Source of the DNA: DASWOJ01 sp964250755 | Lineage (GTDB): Bacteria; Pseudomonadota; Alphaproteobacteria; Acetobacterales; Acetobacteraceae | Length of the DNA: 64,000 bases | Assembly: GCA_964250755.1 (NCBI GenBank) | Contig: CAXUHB010000002.1 | Span: 124,001-188,000 of the forward strand | Direction of reading: 5' to 3' | Part shown: positions 23,016 to 31,572 of the stretch, one piece after another | Layout: each line of letters starts with the position of its first letter | How positions within the stretch are numbered: the stretch's first letter is position 1 | The notes under the pieces: generated by a model | Database searches by the model: none | What the model was told of the DNA's origin: nothing | Seen by the model: only the letters and a program-made list of their open reading frames with translations | Made by a program: the position numbers and the translations under genes

Positions 23016-24203
23016 TCAGGCCGCTTGCTGCAAAGCATGCTTGCGGCAGTGGTCCAGGTAGGCGGCTTCGTGCGCGGCCATGAGCTGCACGATGGTGGAC
23101 CACAGCCAGCCCGGCGCATCCAGGGTCTTGCTGCGGTTGCGGTGCAGCTCGGCCAGCCAGCGGCGCTGCGTCGGCGGGTCCATCTGCCGGGCGTGGGCGC
23201 GGCCCACCACGCCGGCCAGGAAGCGCGCGACGCCCATCGCTTCCTCCTGGGTCAGGGCATGTATCTCCAGCTTGAGGTCCTGGGGGCGGAGTTCGCGCAT
23301 GAACACGGGGCGGTCCTGCAGCCGGGCCGCCAGCATCCTGTCGCCCAGGTGCGGGGCAAGGTGCCGGGCACCCTCCACCACGCGCTCGGCATTGTCGCGC
23401 GGCATGGCAGCCTTGGGCGCGCGGGGCGCGACGGCGGCGGTGGCCTCCTTGATGTCAACCAGGCACAGCTCCCCGCCCCTGCCGCCGACGCGGGCGATGA
23501 CAGCGTGGCGCAGCAGGCCCAGGCTGCTGCAGCCCTTCACCCAATAAGCGGCGTCCAGCACCCGCACCTCGTCCTCCGGGTCCCGCCCGCGCAGGGCCGT
23601 CACCAGGCGGCGGACGTCGCTGCGCCCGAACAAGGTGTCCACCGCGGCGCGCTCCACCTCGTCCAGCGGCCAGAACCGGCGGCCCAGGGGGATCGTCGGC
23701 TTGGCGTCGCCAATCCGCTCCCGCGCCAGGTGCTTCCAGGACCGGCCCAGCGCCTCCTCCAGGATCAGGCGCACGGTGTCGGGGTGGTCGCCCTCCGGCA
23801 CCCGCTCGCCGGCGAAGGCGGCTTCGTAGCCCTCCACCATCTGCTCCATCATGTGGACGGTGATGATGCCCGGCAGGTCCGACCCGCGGGCGGCGCTGGC
23901 CAGGGACAAGCCCAGGCGGATCAGGTCGTGCGCGGGGTTGCCGACGACGGTCTGATCGAGGTCGCGTATCTGGATGTCCACCCGCCCGCCCACGTCCGCG
24001 ACGGGGCCGAGGTTGCCGACGTGGCAATCCCCGCAAATCCAGATGGTTGGTCCCGCCGGGCAGGCCGCCGTGACGCCCGCCAGCCATTCATAGAACTTGG
24101 CGGTGTTGCCGCGGACGTAGGCGTGGGCGGACTGCGCCATCTTCCTGTTGCGCGCCGCGGCGAGGGCGGCGGCGCGGTTGGCCGGAATTTCGGTGCTGGA
24201 CAT
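23016..24203 (-). CDS. DUF2252 family protein (kinase-like fold)
   Basis: A 395-residue DUF2252 protein, a family related to the aminoglycoside-phosphotransferase/protein-kinase fold. Seen: MAQSAHAYVRGNTAKFYEWL, the catalytic-loop-like ICGDCHVGNLGP, the DLDQTVVGNPAHDLIRL motif (a DFD/DFG-like metal site), ELCLVDIKEATAA, and a helical C-terminus WLAELHRNRSKTLDAPGWLW. ATG 24203 (MSSTEIP) is preferred to an upstream in-frame start. The phosphate acceptor is unknown. Confidence 0.88.
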   Translation of the reverse strand: MSSTEIPANRAAALAAARNRKMAQSAHAYVRGNTAKFYEWLAGVTAACPAGPTIWICGDCHVGNLGPVADVGGRVDIQIRDLDQTVVGNPAHDLIRLGLSLASAARGSDLPGIITVHMMEQMVEGYEAAFAGERVPEGDHPDTVRLILEEALGRSWKHLARERIGDAKPTIPLGRRFWPLDEVERAAVDTLFGRSDVRRLVTALRGRDPEDEVRVLDAAYWVKGCSSLGLLRHAVIARVGGRGGELCLVDIKEATAAVAPRAPKAAMPRDNAERVVEGARHLAPHLGDRMLAARLQDRPVFMRELRPQDLKLEIHALTQEEAMGVARFLAGVVGRAHARQMDPPTQRRWLAELHRNRSKTLDAPGWLWSTIVQLMAAHEAAYLDHCRKHALQQAA

Positions 24204-24352
24204 GGCGGGGTGTCGTCCTCGGGCAGCAAGGGGCCGCCAGGGGGCGGAGTGTGACACTTACGTTGCAGCGTGGGCCGGGGTTGCCAAAGGCCCGGCGCTG
24301 TCATCTGGGCGCCCCGCGTGCCAGGCTGCGCCAGCCCGTCCCGGAGTTGCCC

Positions 24353-25033
24353 ATGCGCCCGACCCTTGCTGCCTTCATGCTCCTGCTGGCCGTCCCTGCC
24401 GCAGCCCAGCCGGCGCCTGTGGTGGTCGAGTTGTTCACGTCCCAGGGGTGCAGTTCATGTCCAGCAGCCGACGCGCTGTTGACGGAGCTGGCGCGGACGG
24501 ATGCCGGGCTGCTGGCGCTGGACATGCATGTGACGTACTGGGACCGGCTGGGCTGGCGCGATCCCTTTGGACTGACGGCTGCGACGGGCCGGCAGCGGGA
24601 CTACAACGCGCGGTTCGGGCTGGAGGGGGTTTACACGCCGCAGATGGTCGTTGCCGGGCAGCATCAGGCCGTCGGGTCGGATCGTGCTGCCGTCCGGGAC
24701 GCCATCGCCCGGGCACGTACGGACGCAGCCGCCGCAGTGCCGATGTCGGTTGCGGCGGTGGGCGGGGGCCTGCGCCTGCGCGCCGGGGCGGGTGCCGGCA
24801 CGGGCACTCTGTGGCTGGTCGGCTACGACCCGCAGCGCAGCACGTCTGTCGCAACGGGTGAGAACGGCGGGCGCACCTTGCGGGAAACCAACGTGGTCCG
24901 TGCCTTGGTGCGCGCCGCAGAGTGGCATGGGGCGGCGCTGGACGTGGAGGCGGCCCACCCGGCTGGGGAGCGGGTGGCGGTGCTGCTGCAAGGCGCTGAT
25001 GGGCGCATCCTCTCGGCGGCGGTCCTGCCCTGA
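24353..25033 (+). CDS. DUF1223 secreted thioredoxin-like protein
   Basis: A 226-residue DUF1223 protein. Seen: signal peptide MRPTLAAFMLLLAVPAAAQP, then VVVELFTSQGCSSCPAADALL with CxxC at Cys33-Cys36, HVTYWDRLGWRDPFG and YTPQMVVAGQHQAVG, all family hallmarks. It is a periplasmic thioredoxin-fold protein, probably redox-active; no partner is known. The stop overlaps the start region of the following SDR gene. Confidence 0.9.
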   Translation: MRPTLAAFMLLLAVPAAAQPAPVVVELFTSQGCSSCPAADALLTELARTDAGLLALDMHVTYWDRLGWRDPFGLTAATGRQRDYNARFGLEGVYTPQMVVAGQHQAVGSDRAAVRDAIARARTDAAAAVPMSVAAVGGGLRLRAGAGAGTGTLWLVGYDPQRSTSVATGENGGRTLRETNVVRALVRAAEWHGAALDVEAAHPAGERVAVLLQGADGRILSAAVLP

Positions 25034-25785
25034 GCATCAGCACCGTCACTCTCGTCACCGGCGCCGGCTCCGGGATCGGCGCAGCGCTGTGCCGGCTGAT
25101 CGCTGCGCCCGGCCGTGCCGTGCTGGTCCATACCGGAAGCAACCGCAACGGGGCGGAGGCGGTAGCGGCGGAGCTTCGGGCCGCCGGGGCCGAGAGCGCG
25201 GTGGCCGTGCAGCCGTTTGGGGTTCCCGGCGCGGGCCGGGCGCTGGTGGAGGACGCCTTGGCCCGGTGGGGACGGCTGGACCAGGTGGTCCATGTGGCCG
25301 GCCGCGCGGACCGGCGGCCCTTCGGCATGCTGGACGAAGAGGGGTTCGACGACGCGGTGGCGGTGAACGCGCGGTCGTTCCTGAGCTTGGCGACCGCCGC
25401 CCTGCCCCATCTGCGGGATGCCCCGGCGGGCCGGGTGGTCAGCACCGGCTCGTTCCTGTCGGACGTGTTCCGTCCGGTGGCCGGGCACTTCCCGGCCACG
25501 GCTGCGGCCAAGGCGGCGCTCGTGGCGCTGACCCGGTCCCTGGCGTCGCAAGTCGCGCCGGACGGCGTGACGGTCAACTGCGTGGTGCCCGGCGTCATCC
25601 AGAAGGCGACAGGCCGGCATTCCGCGCTGACGGAGGACGCGCGCGCGCGGGTGCTGGCCGCCATCCCGCTGGGACGGCTGGGCACGCCGGAAGAGGTTGC
25701 GGCGGTGATCGCCTTCCTGCTGTCGCCCGCGGCGGGCTACATCACCGGCCAGTGCCTGCATGTGGACGGCGGACTGACGCTGTAA
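25030..25785 (+). CDS. SDR-like protein with non-standard start and no catalytic Tyr
   Basis: About 251 residues of SDR fold. The cofactor motif TVTLVTGAGSGIGAAL can only be included if translation begins at CTG 25030 (overlapping the DUF1223 stop as CTGA) or at the nearby ATC; no ATG, GTG or TTG lies between the in-frame stop at 24997-24999 and GTG 25120. The YxxxK site reads T-A-A-A-K (GHFPATAAAKAAL), and the NAG motif reads VAG, while the Ser (STGSFLS) and the C-terminal GQCLHVDGG remain. The fold is kept but enzyme function is doubtful: a decaying gene, a non-catalytic SDR, or an ATG-to-CTG change or error. Confidence 0.65.
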   Translation: MSISTVTLVTGAGSGIGAALCRLIAAPGRAVLVHTGSNRNGAEAVAAELRAAGAESAVAVQPFGVPGAGRALVEDALARWGRLDQVVHVAGRADRRPFGMLDEEGFDDAVAVNARSFLSLATAALPHLRDAPAGRVVSTGSFLSDVFRPVAGHFPATAAAKAALVALTRSLASQVAPDGVTVNCVVPGVIQKATGRHSALTEDARARVLAAIPLGRLGTPEEVAAVIAFLLSPAAGYITGQCLHVDGGLTL

Positions 25786-25873
25786 GGTCCGTCCTGCGCC
25801 AGTGATGCTGCGCCGTGACGGAAACGCCTGGTCCCGTCGTAGCGTTGGCAGGCAGGCATCTGGGAACGCGGAC

Positions 25874-26272
25874 ATGGTCATCTGGAGTGGGTGGGGCATC
25901 CTGGTGGTGGTGATCGCCGTCGTGGTCGGCGGGTCCGTCACCGCGGCGGCAACTATGCTCCTGACCGCCGCCGGCCTTGGAAGCCTGGCAGGGCTTGGCT
26001 TTGCGGCGGGGCTGCTTGCCGCCGCTGCGGCCAACTGGTGGGCGGGCCGGCGGCTGAACGGCGGACCGGGCCGGGTTCTGCTGGACCAGGCGGCCGGCCG
26101 GACCGTGGTGCTGCGCCGGACCCACAGCCTGTTCTTCATCCCGATGCAGTGGTGGTCCGTGCCGCTTGCCGCCGCGGGGCTGATCGCGTTGCTGGCCAGC
26201 GTCCTCAATCCGGGCGGGCCTGGTGCCGGCCCGGCGCCGGCAACGGGTGAAAGGCCGACGCGGACGCTTTGA
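25874..26272 (+). CDS. conserved membrane protein of unknown function
   Basis: A 132-residue protein beginning MVIWSGWGILVVVIAVVVGG, with three hydrophobic segments (about 4-24, 28-52, 93-112). Between them lie NWWAGRRLNGGPGRVLLDQAAGRTVVLRRTHSLFFIPMQWWSVP. This pattern (a helical hairpin, a short cytoplasmic 'RRTHSLFFIPMQ' loop, a last helix) is familiar from unannotated proteobacterial proteins. It has no assigned role. ATG 25874 is used since the hydrophobic helix starts there. Confidence 0.75.
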   Translation: MVIWSGWGILVVVIAVVVGGSVTAAATMLLTAAGLGSLAGLGFAAGLLAAAAANWWAGRRLNGGPGRVLLDQAAGRTVVLRRTHSLFFIPMQWWSVPLAAAGLIALLASVLNPGGPGAGPAPATGERPTRTL

Positions 26273-26321
26273 CCGTTCCGCACCACCGCAGTAACGAGGC
26301 GGGCCACGCAAAGGTGCCCCG

Positions 26322-26804
26322 ATGGCTGACCCAGTGCCTACCCGGCGCCCGCCGGTGCCGCCCTTCACGGCCGGGACCGCGGCTCAGAAGGCCCGCATGG
26401 CGGAGGACGCCTGGAACACCTGCGACCCCGCCCGGGTCGCGTCGGCCTACACCTTGGACAGCCGATGGAGGAACCGGTCCGAGTTCTTCCAGGGGCGTGA
26501 GGCCATCCAGGCATTCCTGCGGCGCAAGTGGGCGAAGGAACAGGGATACCGGCTCATCAAGGAGGTCTGGGCCTTCACGGACAATCGCATCGCGGTGCGC
26601 TTCGCTTATGAGTGGCACGACGACGCGGGCGCTTGGTGCCGCAGCCACGGCAACGAGCAGTGGGAGTTCGACGAGGACGGCCTGATGCGCCGGCGGGAGG
26701 CCAGCATCAACGACGTGCCGATCACGGAGGCCGGGCGGCTGTTCCGCTGGCCGTCCGGCCCGCGCCCGGCAGATCATCCGGGGCTGTCGGAACTGGGCCT
26801 GTAG
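26322..26804 (+). CDS. DUF1348 NTF2-like protein
   Basis: A 160-residue protein of the DUF1348 group: PPFTAGTAAQKARMAEDAWNTCDPARVASAYTLDSRWRNRSEFFQGREAIQAFLRRKWAKEQGYRLIKEVWAF, then RFAYEWHDDAGAWCRSHGNEQWEFDEDGLMRRREASINDVPI. Nearly the entire length matches the family, which has an NTF2 fold and unknown activity. It stands alone ahead of argG. Confidence 0.9.
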   Translation: MADPVPTRRPPVPPFTAGTAAQKARMAEDAWNTCDPARVASAYTLDSRWRNRSEFFQGREAIQAFLRRKWAKEQGYRLIKEVWAFTDNRIAVRFAYEWHDDAGAWCRSHGNEQWEFDEDGLMRRREASINDVPITEAGRLFRWPSGPRPADHPGLSELGL

Positions 26805-26894
26805 CGGCGCACGGCTGCGTCGGGGCGCGGCAGCCGCCTTGCCGGCCTGTCCTGGGATAGGGTAGCCCTGCTGGATCAAACCGCAGGGACCCCG

Positions 26895-28124
26895 ATGCCA
26901 GTCAAGGATGTGAAGAAAGTCGTGCTCGCCTACTCCGGCGGCCTAGACACCAGCGTGATCCTGCGCTGGCTGCAGACCAACTACGGGTGCGAGGTCGTGA
27001 CCTTCACCGCCGACCTGGGCCAGGGCGAAGAGCTGGAACCCGCCCGCAAGAAGGCCGAGATGTTCGGCGTCAAGGAAATCTTCGTGGATGACCTGCGCGA
27101 GACCTTCGTCCGCGACTTCGTCTTCCCGATGTTCCGCGCCAATACGATATACGAGGGCCAGTACTTGCTGGGCACCAGCATCGCCCGGCCCCTGATCGCC
27201 CAGCGGCAGATCGAGATCGCCGAACAGGTCGGGGCCGATGCCGTGGCGCATGGCGCCACCGGCAAGGGCAACGACCAAGTGCGGTTCGAGATCGCCTACT
27301 ACGCCCTGAAGCCCGACATCAAGGTGATCGCCCCCTGGCGCGAATGGAACTTGACCAGCCGCACCCGGTTGCTGGAGTTCGCCGAGCAGAACCAAATCCC
27401 CGTCACCAAGGACAAGCGCGGCGAGGCGCCGTTCAGCGTGGACGCCAACCTTCTGCACAGCAGCAGCGAGGGCAAGGTGCTGGAGGACCCGGCGGAGGAG
27501 GCACCCGAATTCGTCTATCAGCGCACCATCCGGCCCGAGGACGCGCCGGATCAGGCAACCGTCATCAGCGTGGATTTCCAGCAGGGCGACCCGACGCACA
27601 TAGATGGCATGGCGCTGTCTCCCGCCGCCTTGCTGACGCGGCTGAACGAGTTGGGCCGGGCCAACGGCATCGGACGGTTGGACCTGGTTGAAAACCGCTT
27701 CGTGGGCATGAAGTCCCGCGGCGTCTATGAAACACCTGGCGGCACCATCCTGCTGGCGGCGCACCGCGGGATCGAAAGCATCACGCTGGACCGGGAGGCC
27801 GCACACCTCAAGGACAACCTGATGCCGGGCTATGCCGAGCTGATCTACAATGGGTTCTGGTTCAGCCCGGAACGGCGGATGCTGCAAGCGGCAATAGACG
27901 AAAGTCAGCGCAGCGTCAGCGGGCGAGTACGGCTGAAATTGTATAAAGGCAACGTATCAGTGATCGGGCGGGAAAGCCCGAACAGCCTTTATTCAATGAA
28001 GGTCGTGACATTCGAGGACGACCAGGGCGCCTACGACCAAGTGGATGCCGGCGGCTTCATCAAGCTGCAGGCGCTGCGACTGCGTCTGGGCGCGATGGCG
28101 GGACGCCGGGGCGGCGCGTTGTAG
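26895..28124 (+). CDS. argG: argininosuccinate synthase
   Basis: ATP-dependent enzyme of 409 residues joining citrulline and aspartate to argininosuccinate in arginine biosynthesis. Seen: the PP-loop VVLAYSGGLDTSVILRWL near the start, EEVKEIFVDDLRE-type segment, IAHGATGKGNDQVRFE (as VAHGATGKGNDQVRFE), EWNLTSRTRLLEFAEQ and MKSRGVYETPGGTIL. Length is standard. It is a single gene with an AAACCGCAGGGACCCCG leader; its end is 16 bases from the convergent glycine-rich gene. Confidence 0.98.
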   Translation: MPVKDVKKVVLAYSGGLDTSVILRWLQTNYGCEVVTFTADLGQGEELEPARKKAEMFGVKEIFVDDLRETFVRDFVFPMFRANTIYEGQYLLGTSIARPLIAQRQIEIAEQVGADAVAHGATGKGNDQVRFEIAYYALKPDIKVIAPWREWNLTSRTRLLEFAEQNQIPVTKDKRGEAPFSVDANLLHSSSEGKVLEDPAEEAPEFVYQRTIRPEDAPDQATVISVDFQQGDPTHIDGMALSPAALLTRLNELGRANGIGRLDLVENRFVGMKSRGVYETPGGTILLAAHRGIESITLDREAAHLKDNLMPGYAELIYNGFWFSPERRMLQAAIDESQRSVSGRVRLKLYKGNVSVIGRESPNSLYSMKVVTFEDDQGAYDQVDAGGFIKLQALRLRLGAMAGRRGGAL

Positions 28125-28140
28125 CGCCGCCCCTGTCGGC

Positions 28141-28521
28141 CTAGTTCTGCTGGCCGTTCTGCATTGCGCGGATACGGGCCTCATCGCGGCGGCGCACGAC
28201 CGTGCCAGTAACGCAACCCGCGAGCGCGCCCAGCACGCCGTGGCCTGCAAGGTGTCCGCCCGCGGCACCCACGGCACCGTAGCGGAGGCAGCCGCCACCG
28301 GGCTTGGGCAGCTCGCCCGTGGCCTGCTGCTGCTGGGTCTGCGAATAGCGGTCGTCACGCGTGGCACGGCTGCGGGTGTCTGGCATGGGCTGTATCTGGT
28401 CGCCCTGGAAGCTGAACCCCTGATCCGCCGTCGGCGGCGGACCTTGGTAGCGATAGCTTTGCGCGTTGGCCGCGGTGACAGTGAGGCAAAGCGCGGCGGC
28501 GGTGGCGAGCAACTTGGTCAT
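28141..28521 (-). CDS. secreted protein with glycine-zipper-like segment
   Basis: A 126-residue protein with signal peptide MTKLLATAAALCLTVTAANAQ, a polar Gln/Pro/Asp-rich middle, and YGAVGAAGGHLAGHGVLGALAGCVTGTVVRRR, a GxxxG-rich segment like the glycine zippers of outer-membrane or envelope proteins. The Cys before it (GGGCLRYG) and within it (AGCV) may pair. An envelope location is inferred; function unknown. Confidence 0.78.
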   Translation of the reverse strand: MTKLLATAAALCLTVTAANAQSYRYQGPPPTADQGFSFQGDQIQPMPDTRSRATRDDRYSQTQQQQATGELPKPGGGCLRYGAVGAAGGHLAGHGVLGALAGCVTGTVVRRRDEARIRAMQNGQQN

Positions 28522-28597
28522 GGTGCAGTCCTCCATTGGGTTAGCAACGAATGGCAGGGCACTGGGTTGCATGGGGGTCTTACATTCGACGGTGACC

Positions 28598-28627
28598 TGC
28601 TTCCTCTCCCAAAGAGAGAGGGAGCAG
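28598..28627. repeat. dispersed palindromic repeat, single hairpin (copy D)
   Basis: CTGCTTCCTCTCCC facing GAGAGGGAGCAG just after the stop of the acyl-CoA dehydrogenase gene on the minus strand; it may end the long catabolic operon. Confidence 0.75.
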
Positions 28628-28637
28628 CAGATGGCAC

Positions 28638-29834
28638 CTAGAACCCCAAGATCGCCTTGGCGACGATGTTGCGCTGTATCTCGTTCGATCCGCCGTAGAT
28701 CGAGATCTTGCGCCAGTTAAAGTAGGTCGGCGCGGCTTCGGCGGCGTAGTCCGGGCCGACCGGCGGCGCGTTGCTGCCGTCCTCGTGGTCGTCGTACGGC
28801 AGGATGTAGGGGCCGACCACGTCCATCAGCAGCTCGGTCGTGGCCTGCTGCAGCTCTGACCCCTTCAGCTTCAGGATGGAGCTGGCCGGGTTGGGCTTGC
28901 CGCGCTCCCGCTTGCGCTCATCGGCGACGACGCGGAGCTGGGTCATCTCCAGCGCCTTCAGCTCGACCTCGACGGCGGCCAGCTTCTCGCGGAAGTGCGG
29001 CTCGTCCAGCATGGCGGTGTCGCCCACGCGCTCCAGCTTGGCCAACTGCTTGATGCGGCGGATGCGCGCCTTGCTGACGCCGACGCGGGCGATGCCGGTG
29101 CGCTCGTTGCCCAGCAGGAACTTGGCGTAGTCCCAGCCCTTGTTCTCCTCGCCGACCAGGTTCTCGACGGGGACGCGCACGTCGTCGAACCAGACCTCGT
29201 TGACCTCGACGCCGCCGTCAATCGTCTGGATCGGACGGACGGTGATGCCCGGCGTCTTCATGTCTATCAGAATGAAGCTGATGCCCATCTGCTTCTTGGC
29301 GGACTTGTCGGTGCGGGCCAGGCAGAAGATCCAGTCGGCGTATTGGCCGAGCGTCGTCCAGGTCTTCTGGCCGTTCACGACGTAGTGGCCGCCGTCCCGC
29401 ACCGCAGTGGTGCCCAGGCTGGCCAGGTCCGACCCGGCGCCGGGTTCGCTGAAGCCCTGGCACCACCAGATGTCCAGGTTGGCGGTGGCGGGCAGGAACT
29501 GCTGCTTCTGCGCCTCCGACCCGAATTGGGCGATGACCGGACCGACCATGTTGGCGTTGAAGCCCAGCGGCGGCGGCACGCAGGCCTGCTGCATCTCGTC
29601 CTGGTAGATGTACATCTGGATGGGTGTCCAATCCTGGCCGCCCCACGCCTTGGGCCAGTGCGGCACGGCCAGGCCGGCAGCGTTCAGGATGCGCTGTGCC
29701 GCCACTTGGTCATCGCGCGAGACGTGTTCGCCGCGCTGCACCTCGTCACGGATGCGCTGCGGGATTTGCGTGGTGAAGAATTCGCGCATCTCGGCACGGA
29801 AGGCGGTTTCCTCGGGGGTGAAGCTCAGGTCCAT
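28638..29834 (-). CDS. acyl-CoA dehydrogenase (PimC-like large subunit type)
   Basis: FAD enzyme of 398 residues oxidising an acyl-CoA to the trans-2-enoyl-CoA. Seen: MDLSFTPEETAFRAEMREFF, WCQGFSEPGAGSDLASLGTTAVRDGGHYVVNGQKTWTTLGQYADW, GISFILIDMKTPGI and the C-terminal YGGSNEIQRNIVAKAILGF. The N-terminus and the DLASL segment resemble the pimeloyl-CoA dehydrogenase large subunit; no partner small subunit (PimD) follows. It is the last gene of the minus-strand operon after the thiolase, with a 153-base gap holding a second-family repeat. Confidence 0.88.
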   Translation of the reverse strand: MDLSFTPEETAFRAEMREFFTTQIPQRIRDEVQRGEHVSRDDQVAAQRILNAAGLAVPHWPKAWGGQDWTPIQMYIYQDEMQQACVPPPLGFNANMVGPVIAQFGSEAQKQQFLPATANLDIWWCQGFSEPGAGSDLASLGTTAVRDGGHYVVNGQKTWTTLGQYADWIFCLARTDKSAKKQMGISFILIDMKTPGITVRPIQTIDGGVEVNEVWFDDVRVPVENLVGEENKGWDYAKFLLGNERTGIARVGVSKARIRRIKQLAKLERVGDTAMLDEPHFREKLAAVEVELKALEMTQLRVVADERKRERGKPNPASSILKLKGSELQQATTELLMDVVGPYILPYDDHEDGSNAPPVGPDYAAEAAPTYFNWRKISIYGGSNEIQRNIVAKAILGF

Positions 29835-29947
29835 GATGGGTCCTCCGTCTTCGTTTCTATTGCTGCCACATCTTGCCTGCTTGGTACGCCGGGCAATCTG
29901 GCAGACGCACGATGGCCAAGAACCTAGCGGGATCGCGCTGGCCACCC

Positions 29948-29983
29948 CTGGATTGCCGCGTCGCTATGTCCTTCGCAATGACG
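29948..29983. repeat. second dispersed repeat family, single copy
   Basis: CTGGATTGCCGCG followed by TCGCAATGACG, between the thiolase and acyl-CoA dehydrogenase genes. It matches the arms of the inverted pair at 16465-16542. Confidence 0.6.
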
Positions 29984-29987
29984 TCCG

Positions 29988-31169
29988 TCACGCCAACTCG
30001 AACAGTCCGGCGGCGCCCTGGCCACCGCCGATGCACATGGTGACGACAACGCGCTTGGCACCCCGGCGCCGGCCCTCGATCAGCGCATGGCCCGTCATCC
30101 GCGCGCCGCTCATGCCGTAGGGATGCCCGACCGAGATCGCGCCGCCGTCCACGTTCAAGCGGTCGTGCGGGATGCCCAGCTTGTCGCGGCAGTAAAGCAC
30201 CTGGCTGGCGAAGGCCTCGTTCAGCTCCCACAGGTCTATGTCGTCCACGGTCAGTCCGTGCCGGGCCAGCAGGCGGGGAACGGCGAAGACAGGGCCGATG
30301 CCCATCTCGTCCGGATCGCAGCCAGCGACGGCCAGGCCGCGGAACACGCCCATCGGCGTCAGGCCGCGGCGGGCGGCCTCACGGTCCGACATCACGACGC
30401 AGGCGCTGGCGCCATCCGACAACTGGCTGGCGTTGCCGGCGGTGATGAACTGGCCCTCGCCGCGGACGGGCTTCAGCTTGGCCAGACCTTCCAGGGTCGT
30501 CTCGGGGCGGTTGCCCTCGTCCTGGCGCAGCGTCACCTCCTCGTGCCGGACCTCGCCGGTTGCCTTGTCGGTCACGGCCATGACGGAGGCCAGCGGCACG
30601 ATCTCATCGCCGAAGCGCCCGGCCTGCTGGGCGGCGGCGGTGCGGCGCTGGCTTTCCAGCGCATACTCGTCCTGCGCTTCGCGGCTGATGCCGTAGCGGG
30701 CGGCAACGATGTCTGCCGTCTCGATCATCGGCATGTAGATGGCGGGTTCATGGTCCTCCAGCCAGGCGTCACGATACATATGCCGGTTGAGCGTGGTCTG
30801 GACCAAGCTGATGTTCTCCAGGCCGCCTGCGACCGCGACGGGCACGCCGTCGCACACCACGCGGTTGGCGGCGATGGCGATGGCCTGCAGGCCGCTGGAG
30901 CAGAAGCGGTTGACCGTCATGGCCGCGGTGCCGTTGGACAGGCCGGCGCGCAGCGCGGCCTGCCGGGCGATGTTGCCGCCGGTCGCGCCCTCCGGGTTGG
31001 CGCAGCCCAGCACGACCTCCTCCACCTCCCCTGGTTCCAAGCCGGCGCGCTGCACCGCGTGCTGGACGGCGTGGCCGCCCATCTCGGCGCCGTGGGTCAT
31101 GTTAAAGGCGCCGCGCATGGCGCGTCCGATGGGCGTGCGGGCGGTGGATACGATGACGGCCTCAACCAA
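29988..31169 (-). CDS. acetyl-CoA C-acyltransferase (thiolase)
   Basis: Thiolase of 393 residues for the last step of beta-oxidation, cleaving 3-oxoacyl-CoA with CoA. The catalytic residues are visible: Cys90 (NRFCSSGLQAIA), His349 (SVGHPYGMSGAR) and Cys379 (TMCIGGGQG). Start: TTG at 31169 is chosen because the protein family begins with VEAVIVSTARTPIG and GGAG sits at the right distance; no ATG is available nearby. The 5' end overlaps the coiled-coil gene by eight bases. Confidence 0.93.
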   Translation of the reverse strand: MVEAVIVSTARTPIGRAMRGAFNMTHGAEMGGHAVQHAVQRAGLEPGEVEEVVLGCANPEGATGGNIARQAALRAGLSNGTAAMTVNRFCSSGLQAIAIAANRVVCDGVPVAVAGGLENISLVQTTLNRHMYRDAWLEDHEPAIYMPMIETADIVAARYGISREAQDEYALESQRRTAAAQQAGRFGDEIVPLASVMAVTDKATGEVRHEEVTLRQDEGNRPETTLEGLAKLKPVRGEGQFITAGNASQLSDGASACVVMSDREAARRGLTPMGVFRGLAVAGCDPDEMGIGPVFAVPRLLARHGLTVDDIDLWELNEAFASQVLYCRDKLGIPHDRLNVDGGAISVGHPYGMSGARMTGHALIEGRRRGAKRVVVTMCIGGGQGAAGLFELA

Positions 31170-31572
31170 AGGTTTTCTCCTGAATGCTGCGCGACTCAAG
31201 CCCGCGCTCTACGCGGCCGAGGCGGATGTCGTGGTGGTCCAAACGGGATTGGAGGCTGGCGACCGTGACCAGGCTGTATGCGATATCCAGCTCAAGCGCT
31301 GACAGGCGGGGGCGCATGGTGTTCATCTCGCGGGCAAGCCCGTCCACCTTGGTTTCCATGCGGCCAAGAGTGATGCCAGGCCGCGGGACCCGGCTCTGAA
31401 AGCCGTTGGTGTCCGCAGTCGTCCCGGCGGCATGCGTGCCCACGGCGGCCACGTCGGCGCGCATGGTGCCCAGGTCGTCCCGCACTCCATCCATGTCCGC
31501 ACGTGGCGCATCCAGGCTAGACCGCAACGTGGCCAAGGCTGCAAATACCGTCTTCTCGGACCGGCTGCTCAT
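31162..31572 (-). CDS. coiled-coil hypothetical protein
   Basis: A 136-residue protein with heptad-like stretches (LATLRSSLDAPRADMDGVRDDLGTMRADVAAV; GRMETKVDGLAREMNTMRPRLSALELDIAYSLVTVASLQSRLDHHDIRLGRVERGL). It should form a long coiled coil and probably oligomerise. It sits between the CoA ligase (4-base overlap) and the thiolase (8-base overlap), so it is translated with them. No known beta-oxidation protein looks like this; a scaffolding role would be a guess. Confidence 0.7.
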   Translation of the reverse strand: MSSRSEKTVFAALATLRSSLDAPRADMDGVRDDLGTMRADVAAVGTHAAGTTADTNGFQSRVPRPGITLGRMETKVDGLAREMNTMRPRLSALELDIAYSLVTVASLQSRLDHHDIRLGRVERGLESRSIQEKTFG

